From the NCBI RefSeq assembly GCF_027571405.1, contig NZ_CP092968.1, positions 2,046,001 to 2,110,000 on the forward strand: a stretch of DNA of 64,000 nt, read 5' to 3'. Below the pieces are notes generated by a model, which was given only the letters and a program-made list of their open reading frames with translations, was not told the origin of the DNA and searched no databases. Position numbers and translations under genes: made by a program. Source of the stretch: Methylocystis parvus OBBP (GTDB lineage Bacteria > Pseudomonadota > Alphaproteobacteria > Rhizobiales > Beijerinckiaceae). Positions 6,620 to 13,844 of the stretch are shown here, one piece after another (positions within the stretch are counted from its first letter, which is position 1; each line of letters starts with the position of its first letter).

Positions 6620-9414
6620 GAATTCGCCTTCGCTTTCTTCGGCGCCTTGGCCTTCGGGGAGCCCGCCCCCTGCGCCGCGGTCATTTTGGTGTAGAGATCG
6701 AACATCTTCTCGAGCCGCTCGGTGTCGTTTTTGAAGCGGCGCCCGATGTAGATGCGCTCGAGCGTCTCGTCGTTCTTCTCATGCGCCCGCCGAACATCCT
6801 CGGGCATCGTCTCGGGATCGTAGAGGTCGGCGATGGTCGCCGGGAAATGCGATTCACGCGTGAGCAGGATGTCCTCGGCACAGCGCGTGAGGTCGGCTTT
6901 GTTCTTCTCGGTCAGTGTTGGAACCGGAAAAGTGTTCCAGCCGAGTGTGTTGGAATAGCGGAAGTCGGTTTTCAGCTTTCCGCAGACGGTGGCTATCCAA
7001 ATGAGGTGCAGGCGCGACGCGATCAACGACATATTCCAGAGCGGGGCGTCACAAAGCGCAAAGCACTGGTCCGAAATTATAGTTCCAGAGGGCATTAATA
7101 ACGTTGGGAGATATTCACGGTTTTCCGAGCTTACGCGTGGAACGACAATCAGCTCCTCGGTACCCATTTGGCGAACCTGTTGGAACGCATATGGTCTTGT
7201 CGCGGTATCACGAGTCAATTTTTTCGTGCTCGCCAGACGGAATTTGGCGACCGCTTCAATTCGAGCTTTTATTGACGGGATATTTTTGGCATAACCAGAC
7301 GACGCATCGTTAATCCAAATGCAATACCTTTGCAATCCGTTAATTGCTTCGACTGATCCGGAAAATCTACGTATTAATTTGAGATGTTGCTCCTGCGTCA
7401 AATTCAAATTTAGCAATTCGTTTGCCTCTAGTAGTAGATGTCCTCCATCAACGGCCTTGTTCCCATTGTCCATTTTGGCGGCGCCTCCCAATACGTTGTC
7501 AGTTGGAACAACAAACACGTTTGGACCTGCTACAAGATAAGCGTTGATGTTAGCGCATTCCTTCGCCGTTACGGCACCATTTTCACCCACGGAAAAGATT
7601 TTTGGAGCCCGCTGTCGTTCCTGTGAAAACCCGATGATGACCACAGTTACACCGGCATTATTGCTCGCAAGGTTCGACCACTTGAATGACGTGTAAGCGA
7701 ATTGAATGCTGCAACCCGCCCCGAATACGATTGGCCAAAGAATTGATACTGGCTGACCCTGGCAGATCGAGTTGGTGCTAACGAACGCGGCAGCCCCGGA
7801 GTTTGAGGCAAGCCAGTCCGCGGCTTTGATGAGCCATCCGGATACATAGTCAAGGAAGCCACTTGATGATGTCCTCCCGCTTACAACTGCCCGAAGGTCG
7901 GCTTTCTGGTCGGCGCTCTGCCAAGTGCTTCCCAGGTATGGAGGATTCCCGCAAATATAGGTTTCCCCGCCTTCGTTTTCGAAGTCTATCTGTGCCTGGT
8001 CCAGCGGCGTGTGAAACAGGTCCTCGGCATGATGCTTGACGCCGGTCCCTGTAGGCGGACAGATGCTGAGCCAGTCTAGGCGCAGCGCATTCCCGCAGGT
8101 GATCCAGTTCTGCGCGTCCAGCGGCAAGAAGTCGGCCAAGGCTTCCTTCTGGCCACGATAGATCACGTCGCATTGGTATTCGGCTATGATTAACGCCAGA
8201 CGCGCGATCTCCGCAGGGAAGTCGCGCAGCTCAATGCCGCGAAAGTTGGTGAGCGGGATGTCGCTCTTGCGCCCGTCCTCGCCACGCCGGCGGTTGATCT
8301 CCGCCTCGATCGCCCGCATCTCCTTGTAGGAGATGACGAGGAAGTTTCCCGACCCGCACGCAGGGTCGAAGATGCGGATCCTCGCGATGCGCTTGCGGAG
8401 GTTCAGCAGCATGCGTGAATTTTCGCCAGCCTCCTCGAGCCTCGCCCGCAAGTCGTCGAGGAACAGCGGGTTCAGCACCTTCAGGATGTTCGGCACGCTG
8501 GTGTAGTGCATGCCGAGCGCGCCGCGTTCGTCGTCGTCCGCGACGGCCTGGATCATCGACCCGAAGATGTCGGGGTTGATCTTCTTCCAGTCCAGGTTGC
8601 CGATGTGCAGCAGATACGACCGCGCGATTTTACTGAAGCGGGGGACGTCTGTGTCGCCCGAGAAAAGGCCTCCGTTCACATAGGGGAAGGCGTCAGCCCA
8701 GCGAGAAATCTTGGCGCTTTCCCGCTCCGTCGCTTTCGTATTCATGGCGCGGAACAGTTCGCCGATCACCCCATGGGTGTTGGACGAATCCTTCGCGCTC
8801 ATCGTCTCGACGGTCTCAGTGAACAACCTCTCACGACAGAATATGTCCGTGTCCTCCGCAAAGAAGCAGAAAATCAGCCGCGCCATGAAATGGTTCATGT
8901 CGTGGCGGCGCTTGGAGGTCCCCCAATCGGGATTGTCCTTCAGTAGCTCGACATAGAGTTTGTTCAGGCGGCTGGTCGCCCGAATATCGAACGAGCTTTC
9001 GCGGATCTGCTTGACGGTGGTGATCCCGGCAAGCGGGAGGAAGAAGCCGAAATGGTTGGGAAAATCCGAATAATCACAAGCGACCGTCTCGCCCGTGCTC
9101 AGATCCTCCGCCTCGAAATCGGCGCCGTCGGTCGCCAGGATGAACTTGGCCTTGGCGGACGCCGTCTTCGCGCTGTTCCTGAGCGCCGTGAGCGTCTGGC
9201 CGACCTCGCCGGCCGGGCAGGCCGCGAGATGGATGTTGTTCCGCTGAAGCACGCCGCCCGCGACGTCCGAGGCATTGTTGGAGCCGCTGCGCAGCCGCTT
9301 GAGCGTCGTCTCCTTGTTCCCAAAGGCCGCCAAGAAAGCGTAGGGGAATTTAGACGCATCGAAGGGGGCGGCGGCCAGCGCCGAGACGGCTTCCTCGATT
9401 TCTACAGCGTTCAT
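6616..9414 (-). CDS. MmeI-like N6-adenine DNA methyltransferase
   Basis: A 932-residue class I SAM-dependent DNA methyltransferase of the MmeI/type IIL-like group. Residues 1-140 form the family N-terminal domain, followed by the helical region containing RLIFCFFAEDTDIF at 179-192. The SAM-binding motif I is FDPACGSGNF at 349-358 and the catalytic motif IV is NPPY at 490-493, which indicates N6-adenine methylation. A target-recognition region follows (about 505-805), then a helical C-terminus and a Lys/Ala-rich tail. I do not see the D...ExK nuclease motif that true MmeI enzymes carry at the N-terminus, so cutting is probably done by the partner genes. The target-recognition segment is visibly AT-richer than the rest of the gene. 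ATGA-type overlap with the helicase. Confidence 0.92.
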   Translation of the reverse strand: MNAVEIEEAVSALAAAPFDASKFPYAFLAAFGNKETTLKRLRSGSNNASDVAGGVLQRNNIHLAACPAGEVGQTLTALRNSAKTASAKAKFILATDGADFEAEDLSTGETVACDYSDFPNHFGFFLPLAGITTVKQIRESSFDIRATSRLNKLYVELLKDNPDWGTSKRRHDMNHFMARLIFCFFAEDTDIFCRERLFTETVETMSAKDSSNTHGVIGELFRAMNTKATERESAKISRWADAFPYVNGGLFSGDTDVPRFSKIARSYLLHIGNLDWKKINPDIFGSMIQAVADDDERGALGMHYTSVPNILKVLNPLFLDDLRARLEEAGENSRMLLNLRKRIARIRIFDPACGSGNFLVISYKEMRAIEAEINRRRGEDGRKSDIPLTNFRGIELRDFPAEIARLALIIAEYQCDVIYRGQKEALADFLPLDAQNWITCGNALRLDWLSICPPTGTGVKHHAEDLFHTPLDQAQIDFENEGGETYICGNPPYLGSTWQSADQKADLRAVVSGRTSSSGFLDYVSGWLIKAADWLASNSGAAAFVSTNSICQGQPVSILWPIVFGAGCSIQFAYTSFKWSNLASNNAGVTVVIIGFSQERQRAPKIFSVGENGAVTAKECANINAYLVAGPNVFVVPTDNVLGGAAKMDNGNKAVDGGHLLLEANELLNLNLTQEQHLKLIRRFSGSVEAINGLQRYCIWINDASSGYAKNIPSIKARIEAVAKFRLASTKKLTRDTATRPYAFQQVRQMGTEELIVVPRVSSENREYLPTLLMPSGTIISDQCFALCDAPLWNMSLIASRLHLIWIATVCGKLKTDFRYSNTLGWNTFPVPTLTEKNKADLTRCAEDILLTRESHFPATIADLYDPETMPEDVRRAHEKNDETLERIYIGRRFKNDTERLEKMFDLYTKMTAAQGAGSPKAKAPKKAKANS

Positions 9415-9846
9415 GCACTAACCTGCTATTCCATTCGCGTCTAAAACGGGGCGGCGAGGCGGAGGAATGCCTGCCAGAAGACAGGCGCATCTATCGCGTT
9501 TTCGGTCTCGAGTTAAGCTCACCGCAGGTGGCGTCGGCAAACGGCCCGGTCGCTCTCACATCTCGGCGATGGGTGCCGAGGCACGAGGCGCATTGCAAGG
9601 CCGGCTAGTGTTTGCGAGCGTCATGGCGCGGGCCGTCGTGTTTTCTCTGGGCCGCCGTTCGTGTCGCTGGGTCGGGGAAAGACAGACGGCTCAGACCCCG
9701 TGCGTTGCGGTCTGTGCATAGCTGCGGTCGCTGAAGACTACGCCGCATGTCCCTGAACGCTGAGGGCCGAACTATGCCCAGATGAGCCAATCCACTAATG
9801 AAAAAGGGCGGCGCGTACGCCGCCCAAGGGTTTACCCAACGCCCGG
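9415..9846. other. gene-poor region upstream of the methyltransferase
   Basis: About 430 bases with only high-GC open frames that lack ribosome binding sites and domain features. It should contain the promoter of the methyltransferase cassette on the minus strand, but I could not identify convincing -35/-10 boxes. Confidence 0.4.
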
Positions 9847-9984
9847 CTACACGGGAATCAGGATGGGCCAAGCGCGCAGGCCGAAGGCCCTCGCGAACAG
9901 CCGCTTGCCGGTCTTGGGACACGTCCGCCAAGGGCGGAAAATGTACCGGTAGCCCGGCGGAGGGGGAGGAAGCTTTGCAGCCAT
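9847..9984 (-). CDS. small conserved-looking protein (45 residues)
   Basis: A 45-residue basic, aromatic-rich protein: a proline run, then GYRYIFRPWRTCPKTGKRL, then ARAFGLRAWPILIPV. The pattern GYxYIFRPxR...TGK...ARxFGLRAWPI reads as a genuine compact protein and resembles short hypothetical proteins common in rhizobial accessory DNA; this is from memory and is unverified. The start at 9984 is supported by GGAGACGGCGG just before the ATG. It lies between the methyltransferase cassette and the XRE/ImmA pair, on the same strand as both. Confidence 0.55.
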   Translation of the reverse strand: MAAKLPPPPPGYRYIFRPWRTCPKTGKRLFARAFGLRAWPILIPV

Positions 9985-10029
9985 CCGCCGTCTCCATAGG
10001 GCGCTATTCCCTTGACACGGCCGAAAAAA

Positions 10030-10065
10030 GTCGATTCTTATTTTTTTGCATAACTCCGAATCGAC
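10030..10065. promoter_or_regulatory. 8-bp perfect inverted repeat upstream of the small ORF
   Basis: GTCGATTC at 10030-10037 and GAATCGAC at 10058-10065 are perfect arms separated by an AT-rich 20-base spacer containing a run of seven T. It sits upstream of the 45-residue gene and could be an operator or a weak terminator for the ImmA gene. Confidence 0.4.
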
Positions 10066-10158
10066 AGTCAGTTCAGCCAGTCTGGGTTCCACGCCGGCGA
10101 GCCCTGCCTGCCCGACGCGGAAAACTTTTATGGCCCGGGCGAAAGCTCGGGTCTCTTT

Positions 10159-10695
10159 TTAGATCATTCCTCGACTCCTCAGGAATTTCAGGCGGTTCCG
10201 CGCTGCGTCGTAGGAAACCCCATGACGATCGACAACAGTTTGCTCAGTATCGCTAGACCGGAAGAAGCCCCTCGGCATGAGGAGTTCTGCGGCGAACTGG
10301 TTTGCTTGTGGCTCACTTCTGCGAAAGGGTTTGACTTCCTCAGCAGGGCTGACCCTTGCCAGCGCGACGTTCCGGTGCAGCCAAAAATGACCGAGCTCAT
10401 GGGCCGCGGTGAACATGGCACGACCGTCGCCGGCCAGCGCCGCGTAATAGACATCTTCCCTCAGCTCTAGGAACTCGCCGGATGGGTCAGTAAGTCCCTC
10501 GGCGTTCCCCATTTCGGTTCGATCGCCTACTTCGAACTGCAACACGCCAAGGTGATGATCCAAGACGCGTTCGATAAAATCGACGACTGGGAAAACCGGA
10601 GCGAGCGACAGGTTGAATTGCTCCCTCACACGATTGGTTATTCGACCTATTTCGTCCCAAGAACGAGCCGGAACAATGAAGTCGGTGCCGCTCAC
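10159..10695 (-). CDS. ImmA/IrrE-type metallopeptidase
   Basis: A 178-residue zinc metallopeptidase-like protein with the motif HELGH at 99-103 and the downstream glutamate-containing segment EPQANQFAAELLMPRG (about 128-143), which together define the ImmA/IrrE (COG2856) family. Members usually cleave or inactivate a partner XRE repressor after a stress signal. It starts 4 bases inside the end of the XRE gene (ATGA overlap), so the pair is co-translated. The length is normal for a stand-alone ImmA protein. Together with the regulator it may control the island or act as a toxin-antitoxin-like module. Confidence 0.88.
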   Translation of the reverse strand: MSGTDFIVPARSWDEIGRITNRVREQFNLSLAPVFPVVDFIERVLDHHLGVLQFEVGDRTEMGNAEGLTDPSGEFLELREDVYYAALAGDGRAMFTAAHELGHFWLHRNVALARVSPAEEVKPFRRSEPQANQFAAELLMPRGFFRSSDTEQTVVDRHGVSYDAARNRLKFLRSRGMI

Positions 10696-11045
10696 TTGCT
10701 CGAGCCCTCCAAGATCTTGCGGATACGAAGCAGCTCCTCATCGGAGAGCCCGTCAATTTTTCTCGCCATGAGGCCGGCTGTGTCGCGAGCTAGGGCGCTA
10801 TTGGGCTGGATGACGAAAGCCGTCCGAGATGCGTCCGCCGCGCGACGGAGCGCTTGCCAAGCTCCGTCCGCCAACTGGTAGCTTTTCGCTACTAAGTCTT
10901 CGAAGCCCGCGGGCGGAGCCTTTTTCCCGACTTCGACCGCAGAAATGAATGAAGCGGACTTTCCAATCCGCCGCGCCATATCGGCCAGGCGTTCGCCCTC
11001 GTCGATACGAAGCTTGCGCAGCTCCTTGCCTATGTCTGTGAGCAT
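10692..11045 (-). CDS. XRE-family transcriptional regulator
   Basis: A 117-residue protein with an N-terminal helix-turn-helix of the XRE/Cro-CI class (LRKLRIDEGERLADMARRIG then SASFISAVEVGKKAP, about residues 9-44) and a helical C-terminus. It is the likely DNA-binding partner and substrate of the overlapping ImmA-like protein. The start ATG at 11045 has a strong ribosome binding site (GGGAGGAAAA). A perfect palindrome just upstream is a likely binding site, giving autoregulation. Confidence 0.88.
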   Translation of the reverse strand: MLTDIGKELRKLRIDEGERLADMARRIGKSASFISAVEVGKKAPPAGFEDLVAKSYQLADGAWQALRRAADASRTAFVIQPNSALARDTAGLMARKIDGLSDEELLRIRKILEGSSK

Positions 11046-11059
11046 GGCTTTTCCTCCCA

Positions 11060-11078
11060 GATGGTTAATTAATCCATC
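11060..11078. promoter_or_regulatory. palindrome GATGG-N9-CCATC upstream of the XRE gene
   Basis: Five-base arms flank a TTAATTAA core directly ahead of the ribosome binding site. It may be an operator half or overlap the -10 region of the XRE promoter. Confidence 0.35.
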
Positions 11079-11088
11079 AGGAGGAATT

Positions 11089-11109
11089 TTTCAACCAGCG
11101 TGGTTGAAA
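11089..11109. promoter_or_regulatory. perfect palindromic operator candidate for the XRE/ImmA pair
   Basis: TTTCAACCA-GCG-TGGTTGAAA is a perfect inverted repeat with 9-base arms, 44 bases upstream of the XRE start. Its size and dyad form are typical for a dimeric XRE repressor site. Confidence 0.6.
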
Positions 11110-11266
11110 TACTGCACATCGGGATCTCGGCATGGCCGAGGGTCTGCTCAGTGGGATAGGGAGGAGCGAGCGGCCGATTTCTCTCGCCGTGGCGACACGG
11201 TGGCGACACGCGACTAGAGCCACCTTGGTCGCCTCGACAATTTTCGTTGTAACTCATTGATTTAAA

Positions 11267-11342
11267 TGGTGCCGCAAGAGGGATTCGAACCCCCGACCCC
11301 ATCATTACGAATGATGTGCTCTACCAGCTGAGCTATTGCGGC
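11267..11342 (-). tRNA. tRNA-Thr (anticodon CGT)
   Basis: The minus strand folds into a complete cloverleaf: acceptor GCCGCAA/TTGCGGC, D arm GCTC...GAGC, anticodon stem CATCA/TGATG with loop TTCGTAA (anticodon CGT), and T arm with GGTTCGAATCC. The 3' CCA is encoded. Its 3' end faces the defence island, a common site for integration of mobile DNA, but I found no integrase and no repeated tRNA end at the far side. Confidence 0.95.
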
Positions 11343-11612
11343 GTCGCGCGGTTTCGGCGCGGGTTTCTCTTATCGGCGCGCGGCGGGATTTTCAAGCGGG
11401 TTCGGGTTGTTTTTGGCGACTTCGCGATAATCCGCGCTCCCGGACTCTTCGAGCGCGTTTCGATCGGTAATGGCAGCCGACACCCCGGGAATTCTTCAAG
11501 GGCGCTCTCAAATGTGGAAACAACCCACACGGGGGCGCCACGGGGCGCTATGCAGACATCGGCCGCGCGGCCCTATCCGGGCTGCCGCGTCAATCTCCTG
11601 CCGCTCCGCGTG

Positions 11613-11954
11613 TCACCGCTTCCCGGCTTTGGCCTCGGCCGGGAGTTCGGCAAGCGCCTGCTGGCGCAGCTTCTCGATTTCAAGGCGTGTTTTTTTGGCC
11701 TCTGTCCGCGCGATTTTCGCCGCGCGGCGCACCGGCAAATGGCCGAGCCAGGACGAGACGCCGCCGGCCAGCACGCCGACCGCCATCGATGCGAGAACGA
11801 CGAGGAAGAGCGGCGCCTCTATATAAGGCGCCGCGGCGTCGCTCGCGGCGAAGGGATCGAGTCCGATCTTCACCGGACCGCGATTCGCCATGGAGAAAAA
11901 CAGGATGACCAGCGCGAGCGGAACGAAGACGATGATGCGCATAACGGATTTCAT
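11613..11954 (-). CDS. LapA-domain (DUF1049) inner-membrane protein
   Basis: A 113-residue protein with two membrane segments (about 5-22 and 46-70) separated by a short loop, followed by a charged coiled-coil tail (RRAAKIARTEAKKTRLEIEK). This is the layout of the LapA/YciS domain, linked in enterobacteria to regulation of lipopolysaccharide assembly together with LapB. No lapB is visible nearby. It follows ihfB on the same strand, an arrangement also seen in enterobacteria (ihfB-lapA). About 270 bases separate it from the tRNA, in which I see nothing else. Confidence 0.8.
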   Translation of the reverse strand: MKSVMRIIVFVPLALVILFFSMANRGPVKIGLDPFAASDAAAPYIEAPLFLVVLASMAVGVLAGGVSSWLGHLPVRRAAKIARTEAKKTRLEIEKLRQQALAELPAEAKAGKR

Positions 11955-12061
11955 GACTTCTTCCTAAGCTCGGCGGCGCGCCGAATTGAGTTCGACTGCG
12001 CGGCGGCCACGAGAGCCCGGCGTCATGTTCCCGCCGCGGGCGACGCGCGGCCAGATGGCCG

Positions 12062-12352
12062 TCAGCCCTGATAGTTCTCGTTCAGCCGCTCGCGCATCTC
12101 TTTGCCGGTCTTGAAGAAGGGCACGCTTTTCTCCTCGACGGAGACCTGGGCCCCCGTGCGCGGATTGCGTCCCGTGCGCGCGTCGCGCTTCTTGACCGAG
12201 AAGGCGCCGAAACCGCGCAGCTCGACCCGATCGCCACGCGCGAGCGCCGACGTGATCTCGTCGAGAATCGTGCTGACAATCGTCTCGACGTCGCGCTGAT
12301 AGAGATGTCCGTTGCGGCGCGCAATTCGCTGAATAAGTTCCGATTTGATCAT
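12062..12352 (-). CDS. ihfB: integration host factor subunit beta
   Basis: A 96-residue HU/IHF-family protein starting [21 protein letters not shown]. The family signature around [10 protein letters not shown] at about 62-71 carries the conserved DNA-intercalating proline of the beta arm. Length and N-terminus fit IHF-beta rather than HU. IHF bends DNA as an alpha/beta heterodimer and supports recombination, replication and sigma-54 promoters. It lies downstream of sppA on the same strand. Confidence 0.92.
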   Translation of the reverse strand: MIKSELIQRIARRNGHLYQRDVETIVSTILDEITSALARGDRVELRGFGAFSVKKRDARTGRNPRTGAQVSVEEKSVPFFKTGKEMRERLNENYQG

Positions 12353-12402
12353 GTCCCAACCTGCATGTCGCTTCTGTGTTCAAATAGGCGCTTGCGACGA
12401 CC

Positions 12403-13374
12403 TCAAGGCGCGTCGAAACCCTGCCAAATCGCCAATAGACCGTCAAGAGTTGCGCGCCTTTCCGCGGTCGCCGCGCGCTCGAGCGCGCCGGCGGCCGTCT
12501 CGAGGCCCGCCACACGCGCCGCGACGGCGGCGCTTTCCACGAAACCCAGACTCTCCAGGCTCGATTTCTTCTTCCAGTCCCGGATCGGGAGATCCTTGCC
12601 GATCTTCTTGTTCGCCTCCAGCCAGGCCATCGCCTCGCGCTCGCCGCCAATGGCGTCGACGAGCTTCAAAGGCAGGCCCATATGCGCGGTGAAGACGCGG
12701 CCGTCCGCGACCTTCGCGAGTTCCGCGTCGTCGAGATGGCGGCGCTCCTTCACCAGATTCTTGAACCAGTTGTAAGAGTCCGCCACGAGGCTGGCGATCG
12801 CCGCCTTGGCGGCGTCGCTCGTCGGTTCAAACCCGTTGGGCGACGCCTTGAGCGGCGAGGACTTGATCTCCTCGACCTTGACGCCAACCGAGTCGAGCAG
12901 CTTGTAGAAATTCGGATATTGAAAAAGCACGCCGATCGAGCCGACGATCGAATTGTTCTCGGCGACGATCGTATCCGCCGCGAGCGCCGCGATATAGGCG
13001 CCGGACGCGGCGAGCGTGCCGACGACGGCGACGACCGGCTTCTTCTCATTCAGCCGCCGCAGCTCGTCATAGAGCTTTTCGGCGCCGGTCGTGGTGCCGC
13101 CCGGACTGTCGATCGCCAGAAGGACGGCCTTGGCCTGATTCGACTCGCCGATCTTCTTGACGAGATCGATCGTGTCCTTGTCGCCCGTGATGAGGCCCTG
13201 CAGCGAGAGACGGGCGACATGGGGGGTGAGCTTGTCGGGCGAATCAGCGCCGGAAATGCGCGAGACGGCGATCAGCCCCGCGACGCCCGCCGTGGCGATC
13301 GCCGCCATGCGCCACCAGCCGAGCTTGCGCCGCAGGCGGCGTCGATCGAGGAGGTAATCCGTTGTCGCCGGCAT
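12403..13374 (-). CDS. sppA: signal peptide peptidase SppA (short form)
   Basis: A 323-residue inner-membrane serine protease that degrades cleaved signal peptides. There is one N-terminal membrane segment (about 21-40). The catalytic serine is S124 in LAASGAYIAA and the general-base lysine is K176 in SPLKASP, a spacing of 52 residues as in the Bacillus-type enzyme. The start at 13374 is supported by GAAGGACAG; an in-frame upstream ATG at 13515 would overlap the next gene. It precedes ihfB, as in many alphaproteobacteria. Confidence 0.93.
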   Translation of the reverse strand: MPATTDYLLDRRRLRRKLGWWRMAAIATAGVAGLIAVSRISGADSPDKLTPHVARLSLQGLITGDKDTIDLVKKIGESNQAKAVLLAIDSPGGTTTGAEKLYDELRRLNEKKPVVAVVGTLAASGAYIAALAADTIVAENNSIVGSIGVLFQYPNFYKLLDSVGVKVEEIKSSPLKASPNGFEPTSDAAKAAIASLVADSYNWFKNLVKERRHLDDAELAKVADGRVFTAHMGLPLKLVDAIGGEREAMAWLEANKKIGKDLPIRDWKKKSSLESLGFVESAAVAARVAGLETAAGALERAATAERRATLDGLLAIWQGFDAP

Positions 13375-13462
13375 GAACTGTCCTTCGCGAGGCCTTTGCT
13401 TCGGCGCAGTAGGTAAGCCGAGTTGCCCCGTTTGAAAAGCGCCACGGCCGCGTTTGACCCGG

Positions 13463-13783
13463 TCAATCGCGCCTTGTCTCGCCATTGAGCCAGGCGGCGT
13501 AGGCGAGGTCCGCATCGGCGGCGTCGATGCGCAGGATTTCCGGCGTCTCGTAGCTGTGGAGGCGGCGCACCAGCGCGGCGAGGGCGGGATAATCCGCGCC
13601 GCGGCATTTCATCTCGAGACGCCACTCCCGCGTTTCGCAATATTCGCCTTTCCAGACGTAATGACTCGCAATGGCGGCGATCTGAACGCAGGCGGCGAGT
13701 CTCTCGGCGAGAACGGCGCGCGCGAGCGCCTTCGCCTTATCCTCATCGTCGATCGTCGTGATCAGGATAGAGACGCCGCTCAC
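13463..13783 (-). CDS. cutA: divalent-cation tolerance protein CutA
   Basis: A 106-residue CutA1 homologue with the conserved segments LAERLAACVQI (25-35), YVWKGE (42-47) and IDAADADLAYAAWL (87-100). CutA forms very stable trimers of ferredoxin-like fold; its link to copper tolerance is historical and its true role is unclear. It lies between the DegP-type protease and sppA on the same strand. Confidence 0.92.
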   Translation of the reverse strand: MSGVSILITTIDDEDKAKALARAVLAERLAACVQIAAIASHYVWKGEYCETREWRLEMKCRGADYPALAALVRRLHSYETPEILRIDAADADLAYAAWLNGETRRD

Positions 13784-13844
13784 CCTCGCCTCCCCTGTCG
13801 CGCCCCGAAAGGCTGAAAAACGGGGCTCCGCTTTTCAGCCGGCT

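Noticed and set aside
4538..6694. 718-codon plus-strand open frame opposite the helicase gene
   Set aside because: It is antisense to a helicase with intact motifs and reads as low-complexity Leu/Arg/Val/Asp sequence, the normal product of high-GC antisense frames.
9798..10256. 152-codon plus-strand open frame between the methyltransferase and ImmA genes
   Set aside because: Composition is not protein-like and it crosses the better-supported 45-residue gene and the ImmA gene end on the other strand.
11267..11290. attachment-site duplication of the tRNA-Thr 3' end
   Set aside because: I searched by eye for the GCAAGAGGGATTCGAA stretch at the far side of the island (1-3.4 kb) and did not find it.
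13374..13515. Longer SppA start
   Set aside because: The extra 47 residues overlap cutA and lack a membrane-protein N-terminus; the start at 13374 has a good ribosome binding site.
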